64,000 nt of DNA from Channallabes apus (GCA_030522415.1 CM060109.1:30339892-30403891); one strand, 5' to 3'. Positions 12,841 through 28,100 are shown, numbered from the stretch's first letter. The notes: a model not told the origin generated them from the letters alone. Translations and numbers: made by a program.

Positions 12841-14452
12841 ATCTGATTGTACGATGCATTTTTTATGTTTCTCAGTGTTAAAAAAAATGGTTCTGTGCAT
12901 TACACAAACAATTTGCAAACTGTGAAAAAGGGAGGTTTTTTTTTTATCCTCAGCTTTGGTAAGAATGCTCTTGACCATTCTGTATCCTCGTACCAAAGTG
13001 CAGAAATACTGTAAGAAAAGCCTTTTGGACCCCAGAAATGTTGGAGCAGGAACAAAAATAGAATAAATGGTGCATACAATAAAAAATAAGAGAAAATTTG
13101 TTCATACAGTATATTGCTTCTTACATGAGGTCCATTGTGTATGCATGCTGATCCTACAAATAAATTGATAATCATTAAAATCAAATACAAAATCCTGCTG
13201 AAATGGAAATAAAATGCTTTTATTTCATACTGATGCATTTTATATAAAAGATACTTACATTTAATACATTTTTTTCCAAAATACAAGCAGCCGAACAACA
13301 TATAAATCAAATACAAAATTATAAAATCTGTTGTACTGTATCTTAGTAATGTCTCTCTCATAAAGTAACAGACAAAGGGATTTCATTCATACCACTCTCC
13401 ACATAGCAGTAAAGTAAGATTAATTCCTCTATCACATCCTGTATGACGAGCCAGCCATCGGGTACCTAATTCTACTGTCACTGAAGTTGATCAATAACAA
13501 TCAGTCAGTAAGTTTGGGTGCCTTTCAGTTTGTGTTCATGAGTAAGCCTTCAAACAAAATGTATTATTTGTGTCTCTCGTGTATAAGAGACACATCTGAA
13601 TAGATTAGATTAAGTTCAGCCGAGAGATTTCTATTCCACCGTGCTGAAATTACCTTGTAAAAAGGCTAATTGTCAAAGATAGATAATAATGTACTCTTAC
13701 AAATTGTCTATTAAGATACTGATCACCTCCAATGTGTTATGTGATTTAGCTGGATGAAAAGACAGTATCTCAGAATATGCAGCATTATTTTCAGTGACAG
13801 AAGGCAAAAATCACTTGAATGAAAATTGACACATATGACCGGGCAGTTTCATTACTAGCACACAACATATAACCATGGAAAAGATGAGATGAATTAAGTC
13901 TTAATGCAATGAATATCAGTAGCCCTCTGTAAAGATAAACATGGACAAATATGAAAAAAAGACAGTGTAGATTTCTATATATTTAAATGTGAAACTAAGT
14001 TTCACATTAACAGAGCATAATTTAAGTATGAAAAAAGGATTTTGAAAGACAGTCATAAAACTATGGTGGAATGTGCAAAAGAAATAACATAAAACAAATC
14101 CCACACCATCACTGAGTTAACACTGTAAGGCAAAATACATTTTTTAGGGGGATGAATAATTTTGCTGCTGTTAATTCCTTGTTAAACTGGGTAATCTGCA
14201 AATATACTGTGCAGTATATGTAATATACCCTACAAAACAGCAATAAAACAAACACCAACAAAAAACTAATGGAGAGGACATATACGAAGTCCAAAGTTTA
14301 TCACACATGGAGAGATAACGCTGCTGCCGAACAAAGAAGCAAACCTAAGTACATTAGCAGGACCTGATAGGAAATAGAAAATTCTTTTTTTTCTCCACAT
14401 TTTATACATTTTGTACACTCACGTAAAAAAGAGTACAAAGTGTAAAGTCAGG
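12841..14452 (-). other. Downstream of lrp1b; probable 3' untranslated region, extent unknown
   Basis: No coding exon is recognisable here. The part next to 14,452 should be lrp1b 3' untranslated sequence. The AT-rich open stretch at 12,900-13,361 has no domain I recognise. Confidence 0.4.
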
Positions 14453-14593
14453 CTATGCGGCAGTTTCCCGAATTGTCCCCTCTAGTTTCTTTGGGAGCAG
14501 CTCTCTCCTTTCATCAATGCTGATGACTGGCTTCCGACAGTTCTGTCCATCAATGTATATCTTGGCATATACTGGGTTGGAGTAGTTCATAGG
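14453..14593 (-). CDS. lrp1b: lrp1b window exon 24: C-terminal exon with NPVY and stop
   Basis: This exon encodes [20 protein letters not shown], then [12 protein letters not shown] and a C-terminus ending IRETAA followed by TAG at 14,453-14,455. NPVY is the distal endocytosis motif; a dileucine (ELLP) follows it. The acceptor is CATACCAG. The 3' untranslated region continues below 14,453. I could not fix the polyadenylation site, although a reverse-strand AATAAA lies near 13,216. Confidence 0.95.
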   Translation of the reverse strand, partial: PMNYSNPVYAKIYIDGQNCRKPVISIDERRELLPKKLEGTIRETAA

Positions 14594-17500
14594 CTGGTAT
14601 GGAAAGAATTGAGAGAAATGTGAAATTGAACATGTTGGGCAAATATTTAAATCAAATTACTGAGATGTATGATGTTGGAAAACCTAAACATTTGTATTCT
14701 GAACGTATGTTATACTAAACTTTTTCTAAGATTGACAATATTTTTTGGACTTTTTGTAGCTCTTGCTACAGGTAAAAGAAATATGTTATTGTGCAAAAGT
14801 CTTGAGACACTTTAGATTTATTTGTATTTTGCTTTCAAAGAGCAAGACTTTTGCGTATTTTTAATTGTAGTCTTGATCGATAGTTCTAGCTTACTGAATT
14901 TTTTAGCTCAAATTTTTGGCAATTTACAGCTAAAATTTTTTAGTCATTCCCTGTACCTGACTAGTTTCAGAAGAATGTTTTCGTTTGTTAAGCCACACAG
15001 AGACCTATGAATATTTCAAGCAATAAAACAACTTAAAAATAACATCTAACTTAAGAACAACCTGGAATAAACAAGAAGGGAAATGAGATTGCTGCTGAGT
15101 GCTGAGTACTGTACATAAACACCAATTTTAACATTGCATCTTTAGGCACTTTGCAGTGAAAAAATCTCTATAATTTAATTTAATTTAGTTTAATATAATA
15201 AGAAGAAATGAGGGGTGTCTTAAGACTTTTGCATAGTTTGTGTTTATGAAAAAATCAGATGAATAAATGACACAAACACAGAAACAGATGTTAATTAATG
15301 TCTCTCATGCAATGGTCAAAGCCACTAATTAGGACAAAGGGCTTCACCTGTCCGGGTATAACTTCTTTAGGGATAGAGTGTATATTCAGAGTGCGAGGAT
15401 CACTGGATTTTACACACCATCCCTGCAATACACACACTCTAGTTCGAAATCTGCTCAACCCCACTTTACAGCACATAAAAGTAAATTTCATAAAGAAATA
15501 GCATTCAAAATATTTCTTAGTATGAAAGCAACACTCTAGGGAGTAGTGAGTAAAAAATAGTATACTGTATCTAATGTAATATGCACATGCCATATCACAG
15601 AAAGACAAAAAAGTTTTTGGGGTTAAAGCTAATGATTTTTATTTGTACAGATGAACCTGTTTCTTGAAAGCAGCAAGTTGTTTTTTATATAAAGGTCTTA
15701 ACCTAAGGTTGCTGAGTTCAGCTTTTCCACAAGCACAGTAATAGAGTATGTATTAGTGAACATGCCATACACACAAACCTTATGTGGATCCAGTGTGAAA
15801 TTTGGTTTAAGAAAGTTTCCTGCATCATTGTGGTTATCATGCTCCACCTCGTACATGTTGTAGGATGGATTGCCTATCTCCACATTAATGCCTCCATTAG
15901 TCATGGGTTGTCTCTGTACTCGTTTGTCCCTAGGTCAGGTCACAGACATACAGTATTTTCAACATGCGTAAAGAAAGGGATCTCAGAACTGTATCTGCTT
16001 GCATAATAAAATGTTACACTGATGTTGCAGGTACAAGTCATTTTAAGCTATAGTATTTGTACTCAAGTACTTTTTTTTTTAAATTGTAAAGTCATTACAA
16101 TTTTCCACAGTACACACTTTGCAAACCTCTAAAGTGGTCACTCTGAGCAAACTGGCCATTTGAATAATTTGCATATCGTGTGTTTCTCAATATGTAGTTT
16201 TGCACCATGGCAACAAGTGCACATTTTAACCCTTAAGGTGTACAGAGAACTATCCTCTCAGCCACATGCTGTGTTCCTGCAATACCTCTGCTGCCTTCTG
16301 CAAACGAAGACCCCGGCCACGACAGTTGTTATCAAAATAACCAGCAGGACCAGAGGCACAATAATGGCTATGCTCCCTGTAGTGAACAAGAACGAAAAAG
16401 CAGGAATTAAACTCCAGTCATGACAAACTTCCAAGGCAGGGGTCAAGTTCTGTGTGCAGTACACATTGCTGTTTGAGCTGCATATAAAACTGTTACTGTT
16501 TGGTCATAAAGCATCTACCTTGTTAAAAACAAAGCCACTATGAATACTTCTCAGCGTGATGTTTTTTCTTTTCTTTTTTTAAAATTAAAAATCTGAATTA
16601 AATATGACAGACTTTCTATCTCTCTGACAGCTTTTAAATATAAACAGACATGTGTGCATAATGCAAATGGAATACAGATGAAGAAGCCCTGAATAGATTG
16701 GGTCTGAGCAGCTTTAATCCTTCCTGGGGATTATTGTAAATCTCCTACATCATTGATCACATTTGTCCATGCTCTGATGCCTTTGCTACATGTTCTCTGA
16801 AAGCAAGCAGATGATTTTAATCATGGCCATGACTGTGCAGTAATGAAAGAGGAAGCCATGTTTGTGCTAACTTACCTCCGGGCGTGTTGTCTGAGCGACT
16901 GCTCTTCGGGGCGGGCCGCTCACACTGCGTCCCCGACCAATTGGCTGAACACCTGATTAAAATCATCCACAGGAAAGATCAGATGATGCTTATGCATGCT
17001 AAACAGTTCAGATGAAATGCTGAAAGTTTTAGCAAACCGAGAGTGAATTGTAGATGCAATTAAGGGAGGCAGTGTAAAAGAAAAGTAAGTCAACACATGA
17101 AGAATCAGGGTACAGATTACAAAAGGTCGCCTCACTTTGAGATGAAGATGCCGAATATGTGGCATGTGTGACTAAGCAGATGTTTGATGATTGAGGTTGT
17201 CTAGTGACAATGGTGACTATATATTAAAACGAGAGGAAGCTGTTTTATATAATCCACTGAATGTACAGTGACAATAGAGTCACTGTGCAAGTATGCAGTA
17301 TTCTCTAAATTAGCTGAATGTTATACAGAAACTATTAAGTTTTAATATTAAAAGACTTTATTTACTTATATATTTAAAATTCTGTTTTTATACATACATA
17401 CTGTAAGTTATAATAAAATTTTAAGATACTGCACTGTAATACGTAAAATGTGTATTTTCTTTCCTACTGAAGAATTAAGTTCACACAGAGGTTTTTATCA

Positions 17501-20500
17501 CCAGAACAATTCTGCTAGACTGCAATTTTAAATAACAGTGTTCTCACCCTTCCCCATATGCAAACACAATATTAATGTGTTTCTTTCAAGAACTGTACTT
17601 AAAAACTATTCACTGTTTCATAATATCAGCCAAAGCTACTGCAACAGCACTGCATTCTCTAGTAATTATTCGTAAAATATACTCCCCTACAGTATGGATA
17701 TAGGGACTATGGGTTTGAGACGTGTGTTGGGTGTGTATGAGCAAGGACCACCGCCAGATGATGAAGCAGGCTGAAGATGAAAGTTCTGGGTGGTAAAGGT
17801 ACTGATAGGGGACCTACTTGCAGCGGGGTTTGTTAAAGGATGTTATTGTGCATATCCCATCATTCTGACAGTAGTAATCACAGGGGTTGGCCAGCTCATC
17901 ACAGCGCTGGTTCTTGAAACCAGCTGTGCAGCTGCAAGAAATTGTAGTGGTGTAAGGAAAATCACAAAGCTGTGAATCAGACCTTACTGGCAGAAACCTT
18001 TACTCCTCATTAAGCTGGTGAATAATATGATATTTATATTTGTTATAAGAAAATAAATCGATTAACCATAACATTGACATCAAATCACATGGTGTTTGGA
18101 CCAATTTCATAGAAAAGCTAATCCAGCACAAATCACCAAAAAGGTCAATGCTGGTCATGATAGAAATGCACCAGAACATGCAGTGCAGCACAGCCCATCG
18201 AATACACGGCTCAGCCAACATGCTGACGCCAGGCACCGCAACCCACCATCAGAAGCACTGCAGAGCCATGTCCTGTGCGGCCAAAGGGGAACCCACATAA
18301 TACTGGGCATAATGTTTTATTTAGTTGTAATGTTATGGCTGATCGGTGTAATCATGAAAAGTTATATCACAAAAAAGAGCCGTCTGCTTGCCAACATGCT
18401 TGGAGTTTTTTCTTTTTTTAATCACATTGCATGCAACATTGCAGTTAAAGACCCGACATTTAACACCATCCCACTTATCTTAAAGTATGCCACAAAGACA
18501 AGACATTATGATTAGTTATTTATAGCAGACTTGAATAAATGTAATGTTTGTTAATTTCAAAGAGCTCAACAGAGCAGTACAGTTGATAAGAAAATAAACA
18601 ACCTCAGAACAAAGATGAAACCATATAATCATTCTAAATTGTATTTACATATTTAGTACTGGTGAGTTCTGTGCCTTTCAAGTATGTTTAATAAAGAGAT
18701 GCTTATATTCTTCTTCCCACTTCATGACATATGCATCTGCAAACATGTTATTTAAACTACAAGAACTACTTGTACTTGGTGTGTTCTAATTGTCTATAGA
18801 GAAGTGACTGTGATTTATTCCTAGTAGAGATACTTTCAACTGATTGCCTTCTTCTTATTATTATCTTTTCTTCTTAATTCCTATTATTAATGCCTCTAAT
18901 ACTACCTGATGAGTTGGAAAATTGGACATCATTAGAAAGTGCAGTATTCTGCCTTGGAAGACAGCAATTAAAAATTAGACTTATGTCACTCACAATTTCA
19001 GAATGGACTCTTTAATAAGGTGAAAAATAACAATTTTGACAATTTTCCAAAAATAAGGTACAGTACTGCTGAGTGCTTAAGAATTTAAATGCCTGCTTCC
19101 TAAAATTTAAAATTAAGAGCTGTTGCAATATTAAAATTGAGTTTAAAGTGAAGCTGGGCGATTCTGTAATTCTTCATACAGAGCCATTCTGGTCCCAAGT
19201 GGTGATAATTAGATCAGTGTGTTTTCTGGAGTCTTTGCAACATTTTGCAAATGAATAGCAAAGCTGTGAGGCATTGCGTTGTGCATGTTTAATTGCTGGG
19301 ATTTGTAGCTAGACAAAAGAAGGTATTTAGTCATTACTCACTGGCAGAAGGGCAGGTTGGTGTCAGGGTCCAGATGACAGGTGCCTCCATTATAGCAGTA
19401 GCCATCACACAGCTGGCAGCTGGATGCAATTCTTCCACTGGTACAGCTGCAAGATGGATAGAAAATGCAGATTGACAGATCCGACTAAAATTAAGTACAT
19501 TGACTGTCTGCATGTGTCTCAACAAATGTCTAATGTTTTTAATGTCAGATATGAATGAAGCAATTTCTGTACGACATGAATACAGCAGAAATTGTACTTC
19601 AGGGATGTCCACAGTCTGGCCTCAGGGCCAAAAGTACACCTGGTCAGATATAAATAGGCTTATGGCATCTCTCTTAAAATGTATGATGGGTATACACGAA
19701 AAACAACATGTTGCAATTTACCCATTTGCCCGATAGTGAGACCAGACTGAGTTAGCCCATTTAGCTGGAATGCATAAAGCGTCTATCTCTGATTCAAATG
19801 AAAATTAATTTACTAAAGGTTGTAGTCCTGGCAACTGACAAAAACACATAGGTAAGAGTGAGAAAGGGATATTAGTGCTGGAAATGAAAAAAATTTTTTT
19901 TTTTAAAAACATGAAACCAATGACATTTTTTTAAAGGTCCTGAAGTAAAGCACATGTGTAGCCAAATGTTAAAAATGAAAATTTAGGTGATCAGGTTGCA
20001 TTTTCCTATTATTTTGGTCCCTGAAATTTTGGGTTGGGGGTGCAGGCAAAAAAAATAGACACCACTTTTGAACATGGTACGCTACACAAAATGTTCTTAA
20101 AGTTATAAAGCTTCTGCAGTACAGCATCAAGTGAAAAAAAAGTTTTTTTTTGGAAGCACTAATAATTTTAATCCATTATAAAAACATACTTGCAGGTCAC
20201 ATCTCCATTCTCTCCATCAATAATACATGGCGCACCATGGCACCGTAGGCACTTGTCCGTGTCACATTTGATCCCCTCAAATCGAGCTGGACACACACAC
20301 TCCACATGGCCAGAGCTAGATAGTGTGCAGGCTTTCGAGTTTACACAGTAATGGTGACAGATGTCTGTCATTGGAAAAATAAACAGAAAAATAATTTGTG
20401 AGGGTCTAATTAAAATTTGGGAGAAAATTACCCTCTGTATTATATGCTAGTTTCATTGGACTTTTACAGAGCTTAAATGATTGTTAATTATCTGTATCAA

Positions 20501-22033
20501 GTATCTAGTACTGTACATAAATGAAGACACACCATCCCTCGGGTGTGCTACATGACAAAATTCATTAATGACATTGATCAACAATTCCCTGCTATTAAGC
20601 ATCACAATAAAAACAGAGCATATAAACACCTTGAGGTCATCACTGTGAGATTTGATCCAACTGTTTACAAAAACTGTTTGCTTTTATCAGTGGACAAATG
20701 ATTTCCTCTTCTTTTTGTTCATCAAAAAGACGATCAATTAAAAGAAATAATAAAATATCTTAAAAAATGCAATATGGCTTTGAGAAGTAAATGAAAATAA
20801 ATATTAAGCATTTCACCAATGTCTTTGAAGATCAGTTCTTTTATTCAGAGACTTTTTATTTGGTTTGTTTAAATTTTGTGTACCATCTACATTTGCCTCT
20901 TAAAAGGTTGATTGCTTAAGTAAGAGAACTGGTATTAGACAGAAAGAACTCTGTGTAATTATAAATACAATTGAACGAGCTGAGATAATGCTCTTTGGGC
21001 ACTTACGGTAACGGCAGCGATCACCTGTGTACTCTGCTAAACAACGACATACTGGCTGGTTTCCCTGGCTGACATCGCATGTTCCCCCATTTAGACAATA
21101 ATTATCACACACTCGCCGCTCACAGTTAGGCCCCGTGAAGCCCACAGCACAGCGACATGTTGGCTTCCCTATGGGGGAGAGACGTTATGTATTAGTGTCA
21201 GTGAAAAAGATGACATTTTGTCCTTCATTTGATGACAGGGTGTAGCATGGCCTTTTTACCAGAGTTCAGGAACTGATTATCTATGACATTTTAAAAAATG
21301 CCAACGAATTTGCTATACCTGTTTACATAAAGGATGACATTATAGACACTGACAAATAATCTACTTTTGGTGGGAAAAGCCCATTTTAAATGAATAAAAC
21401 ACTTTCTGTTACATTATTTTGCTGCTGATAATTTTATGCACTTTAATGTAGTTTATTAATAAACAGAAATCAAGAGTAATATAAAAGACACAAACCTAGA
21501 AAGGATATTTATCTGTTGCTACTGATGCAATTGCAATTAATTTTGCACTGTCAAACATCCAAACAAACAAAAAAAATTTATTTATAAATCTAAAACAGCA
21601 TGCTATTACATATACGACTTACAACCGGCATTTATTTTTATATCAAAATGATGCAATATGAATTGCTTTCACATGCTACAAGATTGATTGCAGTTAGAAA
21701 ATGGCAATTTACTGATTTTAATTCAGGCCTACATAAAACCCACTTGGCTGATTTTTATCATTAGCAGTATTGTTCTACCAGGTGGCAATGTTGATAAAGA
21801 CATCTCCTACAAAATTAAAATAATTCATGAAGCATACTCAAGGAATTGTATTCCAAACAAGCTGCTTCAGACACTAGACAGAATTAAGCTACATAAGAGC
21901 TGTCATGAATAATAATGGTAAATGGAAGGACTTGCTTAGTTCTGTGAACTAACAGCTACTAATAACATTTTATTCTTACAAAATGCATGAATTGTGACAA
22001 CAAACCACCACCAAATAGTCACTACAACTACTT

Positions 22034-22109
<76 letters not shown>

Positions 22110-25100
22110 CCCAATGCTTTAATTGGGTATATTATTATGGGTATATTTAATATGTCTTATTCCAAGTATAAAACCAAATACAGATTCAGACCTTACAGAT
22201 CTCTCAGAGATAATTCACAGAAAAACACTACAGATCAAATGTGGTCAGATGAAGTCAGGTAGGATTATTTGTCTCAGGTTTAGGAATTCTACAGCAGAAT
22301 TCTTTAGGAAAAGCAACAACAGTGCTAAATTGTAAAACTGTATACTATATACTATTGTATACTATGTAAATCTTCTGCGTGTAGATGTTTACGGTTGCTT
22401 ATTTATCAATTTAATTCATTAAATCGTTCATTCATTCATCCATTCATCATTTCATTTCATTTCAAAACAAAAAGCATTAAACCCACTTCTGGGATACTTA
22501 TCTCCAAGACATGACTACCATGGAGGTTTTTACCATCATTGATCATGATTGTTAATTATATATGAAATAAGGATATATGAAATCTTGACAATATTGATGA
22601 AAAACTGACCAGCTATTTAAATAAAGTGCCCTCTTATAAACAAGCCTGGCTGGCTGCATCTAACTGAGTGTAAGTATACCAGAAGAGATTCTAAAGATAC
22701 AGGGCAATAGAGATGAGGTCAAAGTAAAATCATAATAAGCTGAAATAGCGGTAAAGGTTTTTCTTACCTAAAGGAGAGCCTGTACATGTTCCTCCATTTA
22801 AGCAGTAATCTATGCAGTGGTTAATTTCGCAGCGCTCCCCAGAGAAATCAGGCCAGCAATAACAGCGCCAGTCTCCCTTCTCATTGGCCACACAGCGGCC
22901 TCCATTCTCACAGGCAGGCCGGCACAGCTCGCCTTTAGCAACGGCAGAACAAAAACAATGTGAAACAGATCATCATACACTAGATGTCCAAAAAAAATAA
23001 ACAAATGCTTCAAATGTTTAAACGACTCTATATAAATTCCAGACAATGCATATATTATCTGTAATAAATTGCAGCCCTTTGCAATTAAATAATCTCACAG
23101 TTCCAAACTGCACATTTTGATTTTTACACAATTAATTGTGCAGCAATCCTGAAGGCCATGTTAGACTGCTTTTGTTTAATTTTTATAATGGTGCTCTGCA
23201 AAATGTTAAACGTTTTATGGCAATTCAGTCCAATTCAGTCTCAGCCTGCAAAAGTGTCAATTGTGGAAAAGTACAAGGGAAGACTATTCATACCATGTAT
23301 GGCTCAAATTTTGCAGACACTTGAATGTAACACTGACACCCCCCCCCCCACACCCCCCATTACCCTTATAATAACCTCCTTCTGAAATGCTTACGATTAG
23401 GTTATGTATTGTGGCCATGGGGATTTCCCAATTTAGCCACAAGAGTTAAATTGGGCTCTTTAGTGAGGTCAAATGCCGTTATTGGGTGAGGAGTCCTGGG
23501 GCACAGTCAGTGTTCCAGTTCATCCCAACAGTGTTTACCGGGGTTAAGGTCAGGGTTCTGTGCAGGCCGCTTAAGTTTTTTATTCTGACCTTGAAAAACT
23601 GTAGTTCTGCAGCATACAAAATTCTATACAGTTGAATTATTCCAACTTTTTAGCAATGTGGGGTAACCCACATATTAGTGAGATCAGGTTTCCACAAACC
23701 TGCTCATTTATGCAATTATTCAAAAAGGCCAATTATGTGGCAGCAGCACTATGCATAAAATCAGGCAAACACAGGTCAAAAGTGTTCCCCAAACACTGGC
23801 AGCAGTTCCTTCAGGTGCTGTGGGTTGCAGGGTCTCTGTGGATTAGACTCGTTTGTCCAGCGCATTCCATAGATTTTTAATCAGATTGGGATCTGTGGGT
23901 TTCGGAGGCTGGGTCAACAACCTTGAACTCTTCTACACCGCACGCTGACCAGTGTTAAACTTTTGACTTTGTGTGACGGTTTGCGCTGCATTGGCTTTTC
24001 TGTTTGATATCTGATAATCAATGTTAATGTTACATTGTGTCAATTTTATGGAAGATTGGTGCATACAGCACAAATTGTTGAAAATTTGATTGCTGGAGAT
24101 GATAGAAAGGTATGAGAACAGCCAGTGCACCACAGCTTGCTGTACCAGGCCAAAAGTTCCAGTTTGCTCACCTGGCCTCAGAATTCACCCAATCTTAATC
24201 CGATTTTACCATCCATGGGATGTGCTGGACAAACAAGCTTGATTCATGGAAGCCCCACCCCACAACTTACAGCACTTAAAGACTCTGCTACTAACGTCCT
24301 TGTGTCAGACGCCACAGCACCCCTCCAGAGGTCTCGTGAAGTAATTCCACAAGGAATCAGAGCTGCTTTAGCAGAATAAGGGGAACTTACACAACATCAA
24401 TTAAAATGTTTCCTACAGTATTTGTATATTAATTGTTCCTCCATTGTAGCATGTTTATAAAGACAAAAATCTGACCTGATACATTAGGATCAACACATGA
24501 GCCATTAACCAGACTCTTTCCTTCAGGACAGGCACAACTGGCTCCAGTTGGATTCAGCAGGCACATGAATTCACAGGTTATCTTTAGACATGGATTAGTC
24601 ACTGAAAACACAATTCAAAAATATTCCTTCAGTACAAGTAAGTAGTGAAAACATGCCATTTATGCAAATATGCACTATATTCTTAGAATAGATATAAAAA
24701 ATATCCTTTAAAAGGGTTTAAAAATATATATGTGAGTCTTGTCCAGAGTGTGCAGAATTTGCATTGTAGGAACGTTGCATGTGGGGTTGCAAAAGGGTGA
24801 ATTCCCCACATATTCCACATACCCAAAAGAGTTTTATGAAAGATCTACAAAGTATCTAAATTTAATAACCAAGAATGTGTGAGCAGAAGTGTGGCCCATG
24901 AGGGATATTGGTAAAAGATTATTTAAATTATAATTGCACTAAAGTCAGCAATGGTATATTACAGTATAAAAATATTGAAGAATAATATTAGCAGTGTAAT
25001 GGGAAAATTTCTCAACATTTGTCATGGCAGCCAAACATTTATGCAACTGTCTAGTAATATTGAAATAATCTTTTTCTTGTGACATGTTATTTCTTCTTCT

Positions 25101-28100
25101 ATAAATCATTTGAACTTACAACACAATCAACACAAATGCCAGTATAAAGAGAAACTTTGGCTCTAAAAAAAATCACTACAGTATATTATTTATATTTTGT
25201 CTAGACCTCTTACAGATAAACAGTCCAGTTTAACTGTATTGGTAGAGAAAGGGCCAGATTTTATTTATTTATTTATTTTTTGTTACACACTAAAGGCCGA
25301 TAGATCAGAATCAGACAAGACAATACAGTAGAGCTGACAACTTACAATATGGCACCTTTGATTGGCAGGCTACAAAATTTGTGTTAAGCAAAATTATTGG
25401 AAAAGGCAATTTTAAAGTAAACAAAAATGAATAACATGATATTTATTTGCACAACCCTTTATTTACACCAAACTGTCACCTTTGTCTTTTGTGATGCTTT
25501 TCCAGGTTTGTTATTTATTTTGGAGAGCTTCCCCTTCATTTCCACTTCAGAAAACGAAATGCATGATCAACTGGTTAAGTAGTGTTGACTAGCTTGCCCA
25601 TTTTAAAACCTTCCACTATTTACAGCTGTTGAAGTCTTTTGTTGTTTTGTGCCACTGTATTGTTGCATGATGAACCTCCTCCCAATTAGATTGGATGCAT
25701 TTCTCTATAAATTGGCAGACAAAATATTTCTGTAGAACTCTGAAATAATTATGCTTCTACTAGCATGAGGTACTGTACATCATCAATAAAGATTAGCGAG
25801 CCTGTTCTAGACACCACAAACACCCATGCAAGCCCACTCGATGACATTCTGTATGAATGTAAAATGCATAAATCACAAATATCAGAAAATGAGAGCTACC
25901 AGTGTGATATATTGTGTCATATTCATGTTTTTCTCAAACCTAAATCTCTTCAATATTGTATATATACTATATTGCCAAAAGTATTCGTTCACCTGCCTTC
26001 ACATGCATATCCATCCAATTCTTAATCCACAGGGTTAATTCTTAATCCACAGGTATATGATATTGGCCCACCCTTTGCAGCTATAACATCTTCAACTCTT
26101 CTAGGAAGGTTTTCAACAGGGTTTCAGAGTGTGTTTTGGGAAATTTCAAAAAATTTTCAAAGGTCTTCTATTGGGTTGAGGCCAGTCAAGTTCTTTCACA
26201 TCAAACTTGGTTATCTATTTCTTTATGGACCTTGCTTTGCTTTGTTCATGTTGGCCTTCCCAGAAGAGTTAGCTGCAAACGGTGGGCCAACATCATATTA
26301 AAACCTATACAGTAGATTAAAAATAGGATGTTACTGATGTTCATATGCATATGAAAGCAGGCGAGCGAATACTTTTGGCAATATAGTGCATATACTGAAG
26401 AAATTTGGGTTTGATATAAAATCAGGAACATCACACAATATATCACACTGGTACTGTAGCTCTCATTTCCTGATATTTAAGGCATGGCCTTTCAAAAATA
26501 CAAAACTTCTCTAGGTGCGCTGCATACACATGCCAGCAGTGCATGTGAAACATTCTGTTTCATTTTTGTGAAGCTGCTTTGAAACAATGACCATTGTTAA
26601 AAGCGCTATATAAATAAAATTGAATTGAACTGAATGGTGCTTTCAAAGTTGTGTACAGCCTCAAAAGAGGCCTGCTCAAGAACATTCTGTGGTTTATGGT
26701 TCGCTAGGGATTCTGTGAAAAGTTGAAAAACAGCATAGAAAAGCAAAAGGGTGTAATCCATGTTTTGCTGAAGACATCACACTCCAAGGTTTTGCTAGCA
26801 GTGCAAGTTCTTTGCTCAGAGTAAAGCTCTAGAGTTAATGAGTCAGTAGGGAAAGGCACAGCTGGCTCACAATGCAAGACCCTTACTAGCAAGGATCTAC
26901 AAAAAGCAATTAAACATACTAAAAAGATACTAATCTTTAAAAACATATTAAAAGAACAAACTGCAAATATTCTTAATCAATAAGTTTGCTTTCTGATCGA
27001 GAAATAACAAGTCGTCTGAATTAAATGATGTTAAAATGTTAAGAGAATTAACTGATCCATTCCAAGTCAAACCAAATACAAATCTGCACAATTTAGTACT
27101 ACAGTACTACCCAAAAGTTTTGGGGTCAATTAGAAATTTCTTCGAATTTAAAAGAAAAGCTCTTTTTCAATTTAATTAAAATGAATGAAGAAAAATATAG
27201 TCTAGAGATGGTTGATATTATATATGACTATTCTAGCTGGAAACCAGTGATTTTAATGGAATAACATGGGCATAAAAAGCAACCATCCTTCATGTGTTCC
27301 AGTAGCACATTGTGATAGCTAATCCAGGTTTATCACAATGAAAGGCTAATTGTTCATTAGAAAAGCCTATTGCAATTATGTTAGTACAACTGAAAACTGC
27401 TGTGCTGATTAAAGAAGCAATAAAAGCAGCCTTCTTTAGGCTAGTTGAGTATCTGGGAGCATTAGCCTTTGTGAAATATGTGAAATACTGTATAGCCCTT
27501 GTGGGCAGAAAAAAACAACTATCTTCTAAATCTATTCCTGCTTTACGAAAAAGAAAAAGACAATCCCATGATGACCATACAAATCTCAAATTGCTAAAAA
27601 CTAAAGATTTCATAGAATGGGATCTTTTATTCTCTTTAATGAGTAGCATAAACTGGCTATAAACAGGATAGAAAGAGAAGCAGGAGGGCAGAGTGCACTG
27701 CAAATAAGTAAGTACTGTATCTAGTCTAAGAAACAGACATCTCACTGGTCCTCAACCAGCAGATTTATTAACAGCTACCTGTAACCACCAGTTTTAATCT
27801 CCGCAGTCAAGGGGTGAATCGTTGATGCTGGCCTTCGTGGCATAGTTCCAAAGAAAAAGACTTACCTGAGACTGCCAATAAAAGGAAGAGATTATGATTG
27901 GCCAAAGAACACAGAGATTGGAGAGAGGGGAAAAATGTTATAGAAAAATTAATCTACAGTATGTTTAAGGTGTTTGGAACACTGAAAAAAATTTTTTAGA
28001 TATACAAGCTGGACAAGGGTTTGATGTCGTCTTTCATGCATGGTGGATGGAAGTTGATGGCCTAGGAGTACTTTGGTGGTGATAAAGTGGGAGATATACA

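Noticed and set aside
12900..13361. 153-residue hydrophobic open frame downstream of lrp1b
   Set aside because: Composition reflects AT-rich DNA; there is no conserved motif and it probably lies in or beyond the 3' untranslated region.
18096..18515. 139-residue open frame in an lrp1b intron
   Set aside because: It overlaps a short inverted-repeat transposon relic and runs past its end; no domain is recognisable.
22810..23046. Open frame overlapping lrp1b window exon 15
   Set aside because: It is in the wrong frame; the EGF cysteine pattern and splice phases select another frame.
27290..27745. 151-residue minus-strand open frame
   Set aside because: It lies antisense to a Tc1-like fossil whose plus-strand motifs are recognisable.
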